From Chryseobacterium sp. ISL-80 (GTDB taxonomy: Bacteria; Bacillota; Bacilli; Bacillales; Cytobacillaceae), in NCBI GenBank assembly GCA_018613055.1, contig JAGGQZ010000025.1, positions 280 to 64,279 of the forward strand: a DNA stretch of 64,000 bases, read 5' to 3'. The notes under the pieces are model-generated. The model was not told the origin of the DNA and did no database searches. It saw only the letters and a program-made list of their open reading frames with translations. The position numbers and the translations under genes are program-made. The stretch's first letter is position 1. Each line of letters opens with the position of its first letter. Below, one piece after another: positions 47,600-58,313 of this stretch.

Positions 47600-49027
47600 T
47601 TACAAATCTCGGTGTTCGTATTGCTCTTTGAACAGTTTTGAAAAAACATAGAAACTGATGCCGCTCACAATCAATGCGAGATAAATAGGATCAAGCCCGA
47701 AGAAACTGATGAACTCCTTTTCGCCAAGATAGACTGCAAGACTCCCAAGGAACAAGGACGCCAGGCTGCCCGCCGGGGTCGCTCTTTCCCAGACATGCCC
47801 GAGCACATATGGAATGAAGGCGCCTCCCGCTCTCAAGGTAAAAGAGAACATTAGTAGCGTGATAATATCCGAGACATTCCAGATTGCCGTCAGCAAGGCA
47901 AAGCCGGAAACGACATACATCGTGTAGCGGACCATTTTTAACAGCTTCTTATCCGCTGCATCCTTGTTAATATATTGATGATAAATATCATTCGTGAAAA
48001 TGGAGCCGGCCGCCAATAGATTACTAGATGCGCTCGACATCGTTGCCGAAATCAGCGCAGCGAAAAGGATGCCTGTGACCACATCCGGCAGCACCTCCAT
48101 CGCCAGCACCGGCAAAGCGTACTGCGCGCCTCTTTCCATCAGCATGCCACCGTCGATCTGGCCGTTCTCGACCATTCCATACATGAACAGACCGATCATC
48201 GCAGGGATGAACGCGAACAGAACATAGACGAAAGAAGTGATATAGGAAGCATGCTTCGCCGCCTGGCCATCCTTGGCGGAATAATAGCGCTGGACTGCCT
48301 CCTGTCCAACTGTGAAGGACGCGATATACATGACGACAAGCGCAATGATCGTTCCCCAGCCGGCACCGTCCACCAGATTCCACTTTGCCTCCGGTATATT
48401 CGCCGTTACTTGCTCGAAACCACCGCCTGCCTGAAGTGTGAATGGAATGATCAGCCCCATCCCAACGATGATGAAAATCCACTGGACCACATCGGTGTAA
48501 ACAACACTGTACATGCCGCCCATCACACTGTATAACGTGACAACAACGGTGACAATGATGACCGAAACCGTGTAGCTCCAGCCCGTCATGACCGACAGGA
48601 TTGTCGCCGATGCGATGAACTGCACCGCGGTCAGACCGACCATCGGCAGCAGCATGATGATCGACGTTACCAGTGAGTTTGCTTCTCCATATCGCCTGCG
48701 GAAGTACTCAGGTACTGTTTTTACAGCCGCTTCCCGCAGCATCGGCGCCAGGAACGCAAGCACGACGAAGGCAATCGCCATCGTGATGACATACCAGACG
48801 GCAGACAGCCCCCAGTCACCATACGCTTTTTCAACCACCCCGAGCGACGATCCGCCGCCCACTTCAGTCGCTGCAAGGCTTCCCGCCAGCAGCCACGGCC
48901 CCATCTTACGGCCCGCAACCAGGAAGTCCTCATTATCATTGATTTTTTTCGAAGATATGTACCCAATCATGATCATGATGCCTAAATAAATAATCACAAT
49001 CGCAATGACCGTCAAGCTTGCCCCCAT
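47600..49027 (-). CDS. Sodium:solute symporter family transporter
   Basis: A 475-residue SSS-family protein with about 13 membrane segments. The family pattern is DNEDFLVAGRKMGPWLLAGS followed by TEVGGGSSLGVVEKAYGDWG (substrate/sodium region). It is distinct from OpuE and resembles the branch transporting organic acids or unknown solutes; no substrate can be assigned. ATG 49027 is used because GGAG lies 7 bp upstream; TTG 49051 is the alternative. Stands alone between the DUF3231 gene and pcrB; B. subtilis has yerD nearby instead. Confidence 0.85.
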   Translation of the reverse strand: MGASLTVIAIVIIYLGIMIMIGYISSKKINDNEDFLVAGRKMGPWLLAGSLAATEVGGGSSLGVVEKAYGDWGLSAVWYVITMAIAFVVLAFLAPMLREAAVKTVPEYFRRRYGEANSLVTSIIMLLPMVGLTAVQFIASATILSVMTGWSYTVSVIIVTVVVTLYSVMGGMYSVVYTDVVQWIFIIVGMGLIIPFTLQAGGGFEQVTANIPEAKWNLVDGAGWGTIIALVVMYIASFTVGQEAVQRYYSAKDGQAAKHASYITSFVYVLFAFIPAMIGLFMYGMVENGQIDGGMLMERGAQYALPVLAMEVLPDVVTGILFAALISATMSSASSNLLAAGSIFTNDIYHQYINKDAADKKLLKMVRYTMYVVSGFALLTAIWNVSDIITLLMFSFTLRAGGAFIPYVLGHVWERATPAGSLASLFLGSLAVYLGEKEFISFFGLDPIYLALIVSGISFYVFSKLFKEQYEHRDL

Positions 49028-49206
49028 CAACTCACTCCAAGTCTTTTCCAAGGCACTTACGCCTTTTTCTGTTATCTACCCCCTACCCTTAAAAGCAAGC
49101 CATTAACCAATATTGAGGGGAAACATTTTGATGAAAATTCTTTCTTCTTTAAAAAAAGATGATCTATCATGAGTTCGCGGCGAAAATTAACAATTATTTG
49201 GAAAAA

Positions 49207-49340
49207 GTAGTGATTATGCCGATTATCGTAGTGATTGGGGGAAAAACCGTAGTGATTAGGCCCCTTAACGTAGTGATTAAGAGGGAAAGCGTAGTGAGTA
49301 AGTTCAATTTCGTAGTGATCAAGAAGGAAAGCGGGGATGC
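49207..49340. repeat. Intergenic array R5, exact 21-bp period
   Basis: Six copies of GTAGTGATTA-type cores start at 49207, 49228, 49249, 49270, 49291 and 49312, every step exactly 21 bp; a faded seventh is at 49333. The 11 bases between cores vary freely. Lies about 180 bp upstream of the symporter start and just after the DUF3231 terminator. Because 21 is 7 codons, the strand reads as repeats of NHY or VVI, but no ribosome binding site supports translation. The remaining part of the 49.03-49.5 kb gap holds no gene. Confidence 0.93.
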
Positions 49341-49484
49341 GATTTATGGATACCAAGCTCTCACACACTCTCTTCGTGATTTTTGCCTTCTACTCAGCAA
49401 AAATAGTAAACGGTCATCTATTTTTCACGCATATTCACTTCGAAATTTACTGAAAATAGCATAATAATCAACATTTCTTGAAAA

Positions 49485-49513
49485 TAAAAAAGCCTGCCGC
49501 AGCAAGCTTTTAT
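49485..49513 (-). terminator. Terminator of the DUF3231 gene
   Basis: AAGCTTGC-TGCG-GCAGGCTT followed by TTTTATTTT on the minus strand. Confidence 0.7.
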
Positions 49514-49515
49514 TA

Positions 49516-50553
49516 TTATTCAGATGCTAGTTTATCCCGGTCAGCAGCATGGGGCGGCTGCTCCATCCAGCCGTGCTCAATCAAGATCTCTGCAGCATCC
49601 TCCGCGTATAGGGCCACATTCATAAGAGTTTTCCCGTATAAAAGGCCGATATCCTTACGACCGTTGACGGCCATCGAATTCCCCATCGACCTGATCTTCA
49701 TCGAGAACATATCCGCTTTATGGCTAAGCATGAGTTTATCTGAATAGGGAGAAATCGTTGAATTGGTCACCAAGTGATCCAATAATGCCGGTGAAGGCAA
49801 ATTTTCCTTATGAAGCTTGGCTTTCATCTGCTCTACCATTTTATCGGTTACTTCAATCCCCCTGATGAAAAAATCACGCAGCTGCTTGCTCCTGGCCACC
49901 TGACTGAATCCGATCAGCAACGCTTTGCTGGTGACATTATTCTCGATGTTGTCATATAAATGTGTCACCTCAAGCGCATGCAGAGACCGTAGATTACGGC
50001 CAAATCCGTCGAGGTAACTTTTTCGATTAATGAAATCAATCCTATCCGGAATCGGCAGGACAGGCGGTTTGATAATTAAGCCTTTGTCCATCAATAGGCC
50101 GTTAATCTGCTCCAAAAGCTCTATCGTGACCATCCCGCACTGAACAAAAAACTCCCTGATATCAAGCCGCATCACCAGCGGAAGGGCGATGGCATAGATG
50201 CTCAAACCAGCTTTTGCCGCATATTTTAAATAATGAACATAAAACTCATCCTCAAATAAACGCGGAGCAGCCGAGTTGAAATCGTCATCCGTATATCCCT
50301 GTGGTACAGGGAAGTTTTCCTTCTCCATGAATCCTTTAATTTTGCTCATGAATTCTTCGGTAAGGCCATAAGCATTCTCAACCAGTGTTTTGATGTCTTC
50401 ATCCTCAACATGCTGAAGAAAATGCCTGAGAATATGATTGGAAAGACTATTCCCCATATAAGTCGCCCACAGCTTCGCCATTTCGACGCTGGTGAACTTT
50501 TCATTGGGATTGACTTTGCTTGTATCAAACTGAATCGGCTTAATCGATTTCAT
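49516..50553 (-). CDS. DUF3231 family protein
   Basis: A 345-residue soluble helical protein of the DUF3231 family. It has two related halves of about 170 residues; both halves contain a LWATYMGNSLS or ALLIGFSQVARSKQL-like helix and a D-FF-x-G/Q-E motif (REFFVQCGMVTIELLEQ; RDFFIRGIEVTDKMVEQ). The family is widespread in sporeforming Bacilli, with no assigned function; a ferritin-like helical bundle has been suggested for related proteins. No membrane segments or signal. Located between yerC and the symporter, an insertion relative to B. subtilis. Confidence 0.85.
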   Translation of the reverse strand: MKSIKPIQFDTSKVNPNEKFTSVEMAKLWATYMGNSLSNHILRHFLQHVEDEDIKTLVENAYGLTEEFMSKIKGFMEKENFPVPQGYTDDDFNSAAPRLFEDEFYVHYLKYAAKAGLSIYAIALPLVMRLDIREFFVQCGMVTIELLEQINGLLMDKGLIIKPPVLPIPDRIDFINRKSYLDGFGRNLRSLHALEVTHLYDNIENNVTSKALLIGFSQVARSKQLRDFFIRGIEVTDKMVEQMKAKLHKENLPSPALLDHLVTNSTISPYSDKLMLSHKADMFSMKIRSMGNSMAVNGRKDIGLLYGKTLMNVALYAEDAAEILIEHGWMEQPPHAADRDKLASE

Positions 50554-50670
50554 AACGAACCCCTTACCCGTATTTTTATTTAGTTTTTTACTGATTTGGT
50601 CATCTTATACGAGAAAGTTAAGCTAAAGCCGGGTTGACGGGTTTCGTATTATAATGAAAAATCCTTTTTT

Positions 50671-50780
50671 TAGCGAAAAATTTTTTTATATAGCGAAAAA
50701 GTCATTTTTATAGCGAATTTTTCATTTTTATAGCGGAAAATCCGTTTTTATAGCGATTTTTTCATTTTTATAGCGAATTG
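50671..50780. repeat. Intergenic array R6, exact 20-bp period
   Basis: TAGCGAA-type cores preceded by TTTTTA start at 50671, 50691, 50711, 50731, 50751 and 50771, every step exactly 20 bp. Sits between the yerC terminator and the DUF3231 gene, about 118 bp upstream of the latter's start. A TATAAT on the minus strand lies directly at its proximal edge (near 50648). Confidence 0.93.
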
Positions 50781-50816
50781 GAAATTATCCGTGGTTTTTT
50801 CCATTTTTCTCAGCGC

Positions 50817-50853
50817 ACAAAAAAGCACAGAACCGTATTTGGTTCCGTGCTCA
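50817..50853 (-). terminator. Terminator of yerC
   Basis: GCACGGAACC-AAATAC-GGTTCTGTGC then TTTTTT on the minus strand. Confidence 0.85.
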
Positions 50854-50860
50854 GTCATAA

Positions 50861-51175
50861 TTAATTCGCTTTTTCGGCATTTTCCTGTTCTTTCAGTCTT
50901 TCAAGCGCCATTTCGTAGGCGTCGTTTCCATAGTTCAGGCAGCGTTTGACACGGGAAATCGTTGCCGTGCTTGCGCCTGTTTCTGTTTCGATTTTATGGT
51001 ATGTCTTGCCTTCACGAAGCATTCTGGCAACCTCAAGACGCTGTGCGAGTGACTGGATTTCGTTCACTGTTGCCAGGTCATCGAAGAAACGGTATGCTTC
51101 ATCAAGATCCTTCAGCGATAAAATCGCCTTGAATAATTGGTCTAGTTCCTTGCCTCTTAATTTATCAATTTGCAT
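50861..51175 (-). CDS. yerC: YerC/TrpR-related DNA-binding protein
   Basis: A 104-residue TrpR-superfamily regulator. The helix-turn-helix region is KTYHKIETETGASTATISRV (about 57-76), with the recognition helix rich in Ser/Thr. The superfamily binds DNA as a dimer, but the target and ligand of YerC are not established. Last gene of yerA-yerB-yerC, 29 bp after yerB. Confidence 0.9.
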   Translation of the reverse strand: MQIDKLRGKELDQLFKAILSLKDLDEAYRFFDDLATVNEIQSLAQRLEVARMLREGKTYHKIETETGASTATISRVKRCLNYGNDAYEMALERLKEQENAEKAN

Positions 51176-51204
51176 ATATTCTACCCCTTAATTCACTCAG
51201 AATT

Positions 51205-52245
51205 TTATTGTTGAGAGTCGAATGAGACATCGCTGATTGATGGGACAATGTTGATCCATGTTTTCCCGGGAACGAAACCAGCTTTTGACCCATCTTTATA
51301 AGGGACGATCCTGCCAGCTTCATTTTTCCATTGTATCTCATTCACTTTGCCTTTTTGGAACAGATAGCCCTTGCCGCCGGATTTCATGTCGATTATCCTG
51401 CGCCCGGCATTGTCGACGATCTTGTGGTTCATTTGCACGACCATGATGTTGTCGAGCAGAACGGGTTCCTTCGATTCAAGGTCGACTGTTTCTTCACTTC
51501 CATTGAAACGGTGGTACTTCTGCTGGTCAGCATCATATTCGTAAATCACATCGAATGACGGCGAACCGTAGGATACCATGAAGTCTTCGGCCGAAGTTCC
51601 CTCCAGCTGATCGGCTTCCTCACCGCTCAAGAATACAGCAGGTTCAGGAGCTTTGTCCATCCCATAGCCTCTCATCTCCGCACCCTTCACGATATTCTTA
51701 AAAGTGATATACGAATTATGTGGTGCTTTACGGAAGTCGGCACGTTTGAACAATGTTCCGTCATATTGCATTCCATTGATGTTATCAATTTCGCCGTGTT
51801 CAAGCATTTCCTTCGCTTCAGGACTGTATCCATGGGCGATAAAAAAGCTGTCAAAACCGGATGCCAATCCGATGAAGTATTCCCTTGCACTGCGGACCGG
51901 ACCGACCTTTTCAGGCTTCTCGCTCTGGAAAATCGCCACGAATCTTGTTACTCCGCCTTCAGCCAGAACCTCGTGCACGACGTCTGCTTTATTAAGGCCA
52001 GATTGTGGCCTTGCTTTCGGGTGGTTATTAACAACCACTGCAACTGCCCTGTCCGGGGATTCCTCTTTGCTGCCTACTCCAGTTAACGGAAATTGGAACT
52101 GAAACTCTTCTGTTTCCTTTTCAACTGTTTCCACTTCTTTTTCTTTATGTTCTTTAACTGTTTCTTTTTTCTCTGTCTCTTTACTGCTGCATCCGCCTGC
52201 AAGCACCATTGCCGCAACCAGCGCAGCGATCCATGTTTTTCTCAT
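51205..52245 (-). CDS. yerB: YerB lipoprotein (DUF3048)
   Basis: A 346-residue secreted lipoprotein. Signal peptide with lipobox LAGGC (Cys about 19), then a Lys/Glu-rich linker (about 22-50), then the DUF3048 domain starting AVAVVVNNHPKARPQSGLNK and containing PVRSAREYFIGLA. The C-terminal part is a separate beta domain (VPGKTWINIVPS). Function unknown. ATG 52245 follows AAGGGG; a longer frame has no site. yerA lies 62 bp upstream. Confidence 0.88.
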   Translation of the reverse strand: MRKTWIAALVAAMVLAGGCSSKETEKKETVKEHKEKEVETVEKETEEFQFQFPLTGVGSKEESPDRAVAVVVNNHPKARPQSGLNKADVVHEVLAEGGVTRFVAIFQSEKPEKVGPVRSAREYFIGLASGFDSFFIAHGYSPEAKEMLEHGEIDNINGMQYDGTLFKRADFRKAPHNSYITFKNIVKGAEMRGYGMDKAPEPAVFLSGEEADQLEGTSAEDFMVSYGSPSFDVIYEYDADQQKYHRFNGSEETVDLESKEPVLLDNIMVVQMNHKIVDNAGRRIIDMKSGGKGYLFQKGKVNEIQWKNEAGRIVPYKDGSKAGFVPGKTWINIVPSISDVSFDSQQ

Positions 52246-52307
52246 TTTCGCCACCCCTTGAACCGAGTTCATTCATGGCTGTCTATCTCTAGATGCACTT
52301 TTATATT

Positions 52308-54047
52308 TTAACGCATTATCGTTGGAAAGAGTACCGTTTTTTTCATTACGTCATAGATGCCCTGCTGGGTGATGCGGATGTACGGCAAATGCGTTGATGA
52401 GAAGAATAGCAGGGAATAGATCGGATCGGCAAATTTGTAACCTTTGTCTTTCAAATATTCCAGCAAATGCTTTTCCTCCGCCATCAGCTCTGTTACAGGA
52501 TGACTCGACATGATTCCCTGGAGTCTCAACGGGATTTCCCTGACAGGAATCCCATTTTCACAGGCAACAATTCCTCCGCCAAGCTCTTTCATCCTGTTAA
52601 AAGCAGCAATCATATCCTGCTTGTTTTTACCGATTAAAATAATGTCTCCGGTATTGGAGAACGAACTCGCAAGCCCCTGCAAATCGGTGGCAAACCCCTT
52701 AAGGACCGTATTGATGCGCCAGTTCCCATTGCGATCGATCAGTGTGAAGAAGCATTCATCATGGTTTGAGGATAATTGCTCTTCGGACACATCAATCGAG
52801 ATGGAATAAGGCTTCGTGATCACTGAGTTCTCCATCTTGATTCCAAATGGCATGGAAAACTGCAAATCGTCCATCGTTAAATCCCAATCCATTTTTAACG
52901 GAGCGAAACCCATCTCCGGCCAATTCAGTTCTTTGGCTGCATCAATTGCCTCACCATCTCGCTTCACCCATTGGCCCTTCGCCAGCACCGAAACAGGAGT
53001 GGGATTCATTTCATCGTTAAGGATATTGATGTTCGCGATCCGGCCGGTCGCGATGTTCCCGTGCAGATGCTCGAAATTATAATAACGCGCTACATTGATG
53101 GTCGCCATATTGTAGGCATCAATAACCGGAACACCATGATCGATGGCAATCCGGATCAATTCATCGATGACACCATTTTCGTAAAACGCAGTTGATGCCC
53201 CGTCCGTTGTCATCATAAACCGGTCATATACCGCGATGTCCAGCTCATGGATTTCATCGAGCAGCTTCGGTAAATCAGGACGGATCGAGGAATGCCTTAG
53301 TGACACCATATAGCCCTGCATCAGCCTTCTTCTGACTTCCTCGCCTGTCATCGCCTCATGGTCGCAATCCGCGCCGAACAGCATCATTTTTGCCAGTGTT
53401 TTCTCTGATGCACCCGGGAAGTGTCCTTCGATTTTCTTGTGCAGCCGCTTCGTTTCCTGCATCCAGTGAAGGATCATATCATCACCGTTCATCAGCTTCG
53501 GCCAGCAGGTCAGCTCGCCGCCCTGGACAACATTCTCATGCTCAAGCCACGCCTTGACATTGCCGTTGGAGAATACCTCCTCCTCATGCTGGATTTCGGT
53601 CTGCGCGTCAAAACGGCTCCACCAGTACATGGTGACCGGGTTGTCATTCAACTCATTGATAAAAGAAAACGCTTTCTTTTTACCCAATTGTAAAGCAAGC
53701 ACCATATTGTCATTGATCAGTGTGGTCGTCCCCGTCTGCGATGCATAGGCAGCGAAAGAATGGGGATTATAAAGTTGAAATGGGTGGGCGTGGGGTTCGA
53801 TATAACCCGGCACCAGCTTCAATCCGGTGCAATCCACTATTTCGCACCGCTTCGTATTTTCAGGCAGGTTTTCACCAACATACACAATCCTGTCATTGTA
53901 AATCCATATGTTCGCAGTCATCCATTTGCGGAATGTCTGGTTCAAATACGTTGCATTTTTCAATAAGATCGTCGGTGAAAGGGTGCCGTCCAAAACAGCA
54001 GCATGGTCGCGCAATTGCTTGTTTTTCCATCGATAACGTTGTTCCAT
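52308..54047 (-). CDS. yerA: Adenine deaminase family protein YerA
   Basis: Amidohydrolase of the adenine deaminase family, 579 residues, thought to act in purine metabolism next to the pur genes. Metal-binding motif PGYIEPHAHPF with two His lies near residue 98; a second His/Asp set is in GHFPGASEKT and DRFMMTTDGAS (metal Asp). The C-terminal family domain ends CENGIPVREIPLRLQGIMS. Compared to bona fide adenine deaminase (Ade) the sequence is divergent, and YerA activity has not been firmly established. AAGGGG precedes ATG 54047. Confidence 0.88.
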   Translation of the reverse strand: MEQRYRWKNKQLRDHAAVLDGTLSPTILLKNATYLNQTFRKWMTANIWIYNDRIVYVGENLPENTKRCEIVDCTGLKLVPGYIEPHAHPFQLYNPHSFAAYASQTGTTTLINDNMVLALQLGKKKAFSFINELNDNPVTMYWWSRFDAQTEIQHEEEVFSNGNVKAWLEHENVVQGGELTCWPKLMNGDDMILHWMQETKRLHKKIEGHFPGASEKTLAKMMLFGADCDHEAMTGEEVRRRLMQGYMVSLRHSSIRPDLPKLLDEIHELDIAVYDRFMMTTDGASTAFYENGVIDELIRIAIDHGVPVIDAYNMATINVARYYNFEHLHGNIATGRIANINILNDEMNPTPVSVLAKGQWVKRDGEAIDAAKELNWPEMGFAPLKMDWDLTMDDLQFSMPFGIKMENSVITKPYSISIDVSEEQLSSNHDECFFTLIDRNGNWRINTVLKGFATDLQGLASSFSNTGDIILIGKNKQDMIAAFNRMKELGGGIVACENGIPVREIPLRLQGIMSSHPVTELMAEEKHLLEYLKDKGYKFADPIYSLLFFSSTHLPYIRITQQGIYDVMKKTVLFPTIMR

Positions 54048-54077
54048 ACCATGTTCCCCTTTTCTCTATGTTAAAAC

Positions 54078-54325
54078 GAAAAGCGCAAGCGCCTTGATCA
54101 GCCCCGACAAGCGCTGGAGGGCCGACCAGTGAAGTCGGTCTTTGACTTCATTGGTCGGACCGAAATCGAAAAGTATAGCCGACTGTCCAGAAACGCAGAA
54201 ACTGGAGACTCCGACAAAGAAGCGCTTTTTGCTTCTGCCGGCGGAGTTGAAGTTTCGGAGTTTCTAGGAGGCGAAACTGGACAAGCGACTCGAGGGGCTA
54301 GGCGCTGGAGCTGGGCATTTCTCAA
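54078..54325. mobile_element. MITE-like structured repeat upstream of yerA
   Basis: About 250 bp of nested palindromes, with no reading frame of its own: AAGCGCAAGCGCCTTGATC at the left, GGCTAGGCGCTGGAGCTGGG at the right, and inside CCGACCA-TGAAGTC/GACTTCA-TGGTCGG, AGAAGC/GCTTCT and GTCCAG/CTGGAC. Openings of the type GCGCAAGCGCC...GCCCCGACAAGCGCTGGAG are a dispersed repeat I know from Bacillus genomes. It separates yerA from the divergent DUF2892 gene and fills most of the 54.05-54.44 kb gap. Confidence 0.75.
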
Positions 54326-54439
54326 TTTTTTTCAAAAGAAAGCCCTTACATTATTGTACTATCGTAACATATTTCGCTGTTTAACGCACTAAAGAATTTC
54401 AAATTAACTGTAAATCGATATAAAAAGGAGCGATGGAAC

Positions 54440-54712
54440 ATGAAGGTGCGTCCGAATATCGGCATCATCAATGCACTTGTGAGAATTACGGCGGGGTTGA
54501 CGATCCTGGCATGGTCGACCTCCAAAATGGTGAAACGGCCATGGAAGGATTCCTACCTTTTTGTTGCGATGCTTGGCGCGATGAAAGTCGGGGAGGGAAT
54601 TGTCCGCTACTGTCCGCTCACTGCCGCCTATGAAAAAGGCCAGGACATGATGGAACAGAAGAATTCTGAGGATGAGGACTCTGAGGGATGGATCCAGTAT
54701 AACCCTAGTTGA
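54440..54712 (+). CDS. DUF2892 family membrane protein
   Basis: A 90-residue protein with the DUF2892 pattern RPNIGIINALVRITAGLTIL and ... SYLFVAMLGAMKVGEGIVRYCPL, which give one or two membrane hairpins; the tail (SEDEDSEGW) is acidic. The related part of YgaP follows a rhodanese domain, but here it stands alone. Function unknown. AGGAG precedes ATG 54440. Confidence 0.82.
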   Translation: MKVRPNIGIINALVRITAGLTILAWSTSKMVKRPWKDSYLFVAMLGAMKVGEGIVRYCPLTAAYEKGQDMMEQKNSEDEDSEGWIQYNPS

Positions 54713-54740
54713 TTGTTGTGTGGTTCAAAGCAATAAAATA

Positions 54741-54764
54741 AAGCCCCCAGACCCGGGGGGCTTC
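54741..54764 (+). terminator. Hairpin between the two small membrane genes
   Basis: AAGCCCCC-AGACCC-GGGGGGCTT, very stable, directly before the ribosome binding site of the 37-residue gene; no long T-run. It may terminate the DUF2892 message or mask the following site. Confidence 0.65.
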
Positions 54765-54782
54765 CAAAAAGGAGATGATTCA

Positions 54783-56151
<1,369 letters not shown>

Positions 56152-56193
56152 TTAGTTCAGAACTGACCTGCATCCTGTCAAATTCACCTAAAA

Positions 56194-57732
56194 TTAATGT
56201 CTGAAATGCCTTACTCCGGTAAACACCATTGCAATACCGTATTCATCAGCCTTCTTAATGGAATCTTCGTCACGGACCGACCCCCCAGGCTGAATGATGG
56301 CCGTGATTCCTGCTTTCGCCGCTGCTTCGACGGTGTCATCCATCGGGAAGAAGGCATCAGATGCAAGCGCCGCTCCCTCCGCTTTCGAACCAGCCTGTTC
56401 AAGGGCGATTTTCGCAGCTCCCACACGGTTCATCTGCCCGGCACCGATTCCGAGCGTCATATCCTTATCGGCTACTACGATTGCGTTTGACTTAACATGC
56501 TTAACAACCTTCCAGCCGAGCTTCAACGCTTCCCACTCAGCTTCCGTTGGTTCGCGTTTCGTCGGCACAGAAATTTCAGCGTCATCAAATCCGAATGCAT
56601 CCTGCTCCTGAACAAGCAAGCCGCCCTCGATCGAGGAAAGGGTATTTTCCCCTGCTCCATTGCCATCAAAGGCAACCTTCAACAAACGAAGATTCTTCTT
56701 ACCTGTTAAAATTTCAAGAGCCTCGTCGCTAAAAGAAGGAGCGATGATGATTTCCAGGAAGATTTCATACAGCTTGCGTGCCGTCTCGCCATCAACCTCG
56801 CGATTCAGCGCGATGATGCCGCCGAAAATTGAAACCGGATCCGCTTCAAATGCTTTTCCAAAAGCATCAAATAGATCTTTCCCAGTGCCGACACCACATG
56901 GATTCATATGCTTGACGGCAACCGCAGCAGGCTCAGTGAATTCTTTTACAATCTGCAAGGCAGCGTTAGCGTCATTGATATTGTTATAAGAGAGCTCTTT
57001 TCCGTGAAGCTGTTCAGCTGCGGCAACTGAAAATGCTGAGCCAAGCGGCTTTTTGTAAAAAGCAGCCTTCTGATGCGGGTTCTCGCCATATCGAAGGCTT
57101 TGCTTCAACTCGTAAGTAACCGTCATTTTCTCCGGCTGTTCCTCGCCTGCGAGATTTGTCATGTATTCAGCAATCAGCGCATCGTATGCTGCAGTGTGGC
57201 GGAACACCTTTGCAGCCAGGGTGCGGCGAGTTTCCAGAGTGGTTTCATTGTTATTTTTGTATTCTTCGATGACCTGCTTGTAGTCGGCAGGATCGACGAG
57301 CACGGTTATGTATTGATGGTTTTTTGCTGAGGCGCGCAGCATCGCCGGACCGCCGATATCGATGTTTTCAATAGCATCTTCCGGTGTCATGTCTGGCTTT
57401 GAAATGGTTTCTTTGAAAGGATATAAGTTGACGCAGACAAGTTCAATTTTTTCGATTTCATTCTCAGACAGCTGAGCCTGGTGTGAAGGGTCGTCATATT
57501 TCGCAAGCAAGCCGCCATGAATTTTTGGATGGAGCGTCTTGACGCGGCCTTCGAGAATTTCCGGAAAACCAGTGACATCGCTGATGCCGATGACCTGAAC
57601 TCCGCCTTCTTTCAGAGCATTCTTCGTGCCGCCAGTCGAGACGATTTCAAATCCAAGCTCAACAAGCTCCTTTGCCAATTCCACTATTCCTTCTTTATTC
57701 GAAACACTGATCAGTGCACGCTTTTTTCCCAT
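56194..57732 (-). CDS. purH: Bifunctional AICAR transformylase / IMP cyclohydrolase
   Basis: Last two steps to IMP. Residues 1-195 are the IMP cyclohydrolase domain ([29 protein letters not shown]), and 200-512 the AICAR transformylase with the catalytic KH in [13 protein letters not shown] and the C-terminal [20 protein letters not shown]. 512 residues, standard. It overlaps purN by 22 bp; GAGGAGG lies within the purN end. purD follows after 57 bp. Confidence 0.97.
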   Translation of the reverse strand: MGKKRALISVSNKEGIVELAKELVELGFEIVSTGGTKNALKEGGVQVIGISDVTGFPEILEGRVKTLHPKIHGGLLAKYDDPSHQAQLSENEIEKIELVCVNLYPFKETISKPDMTPEDAIENIDIGGPAMLRASAKNHQYITVLVDPADYKQVIEEYKNNNETTLETRRTLAAKVFRHTAAYDALIAEYMTNLAGEEQPEKMTVTYELKQSLRYGENPHQKAAFYKKPLGSAFSVAAAEQLHGKELSYNNINDANAALQIVKEFTEPAAVAVKHMNPCGVGTGKDLFDAFGKAFEADPVSIFGGIIALNREVDGETARKLYEIFLEIIIAPSFSDEALEILTGKKNLRLLKVAFDGNGAGENTLSSIEGGLLVQEQDAFGFDDAEISVPTKREPTEAEWEALKLGWKVVKHVKSNAIVVADKDMTLGIGAGQMNRVGAAKIALEQAGSKAEGAALASDAFFPMDDTVEAAAKAGITAIIQPGGSVRDEDSIKKADEYGIAMVFTGVRHFRH

Positions 57733-58313
57733 TGTACTGCCTCCTCTTTTCCGTTAAGCAGCTCCTCCAAAACCTCTGGATACAAGCTGTGTTCGATTCG
57801 CTGTATTTTCTTCTGGAGCGACTCCCTTGTCTCACCAGCAATGATGTTCACTGACGCACTCGCGATAACCGGGCCGGTATCCATTCCTTCATCGACATAG
57901 TGAATCGTCACTCCCGTTGTCTCGACTCCCGCTGCCAGCGCCTGGCCGATTGCATCCTTGCCGGGAAAAGCCGGCAGCAGCGACGGGTGGATATTGATGA
58001 TCTTCCCCTCAAACGCATTCAGCAATATCGAGCCAATCAGCCGCATATATCCGGCAAGAACAATCATGTCTACTTCCAGGCTGGTTAGTTTTTGTAAAAT
58101 TTCTTCCTCATATGCTTCCTTGGAGGAATAACTCTTCGGGCTGATAACTAGGGCAGGAATCCCCAGCATTTCAGCACGATCAACTGCAAACGCACCCGGC
58201 TTATCGCATACAAGCAGGCTGATTTCAGCATTCAGGCTTCCAGACTGGGCAGCAACCGCAATCGCCTGGAAATTGCTGCCGCTTCCAGATGCAAACACCG
58301 CGATTTTCTTCAT
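57711..58313 (-). CDS. purN: Phosphoribosylglycinamide formyltransferase
   Basis: Transfers formyl from 10-formyl-THF to GAR. 200 residues with [15 protein letters not shown] at the N-terminus, the catalytic [15 protein letters not shown] (Asn-His pair) and the Asp in the downstream [16 protein letters not shown] 58313 overlaps the purM stop (ATGA). It is a single-domain PurN of the usual bacterial form. Confidence 0.96.
   Translation of the reverse strand: MKKIAVFASGSGSNFQAIAVAAQSGSLNAEISLLVCDKPGAFAVDRAEMLGIPALVISPKSYSSKEAYEEEILQKLTSLEVDMIVLAGYMRLIGSILLNAFEGKIINIHPSLLPAFPGKDAIGQALAAGVETTGVTIHYVDEGMDTGPVIASASVNIIAGETRESLQKKIQRIEHSLYPEVLEELLNGKEEAVQWEKSVH

Noticed and set aside
49207-49340. 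CRISPR array
   Set aside because: Repeats of 10-13 bp with 8-11 bp between them are far too short, and no cas gene is present. The same holds for the other 20-21 bp arrays.
49072-49464. Proteins with seven-residue NHY or VVI repeats across array R5
   Set aside because: The frames stay open because the period is 21 bp. No ribosome binding site, and both strands read equally well.
54129-54392. Plus-strand protein of 87 codons in the repeat upstream of yerA
   Set aside because: It is translation of a palindromic repeat and has no ribosome binding site.
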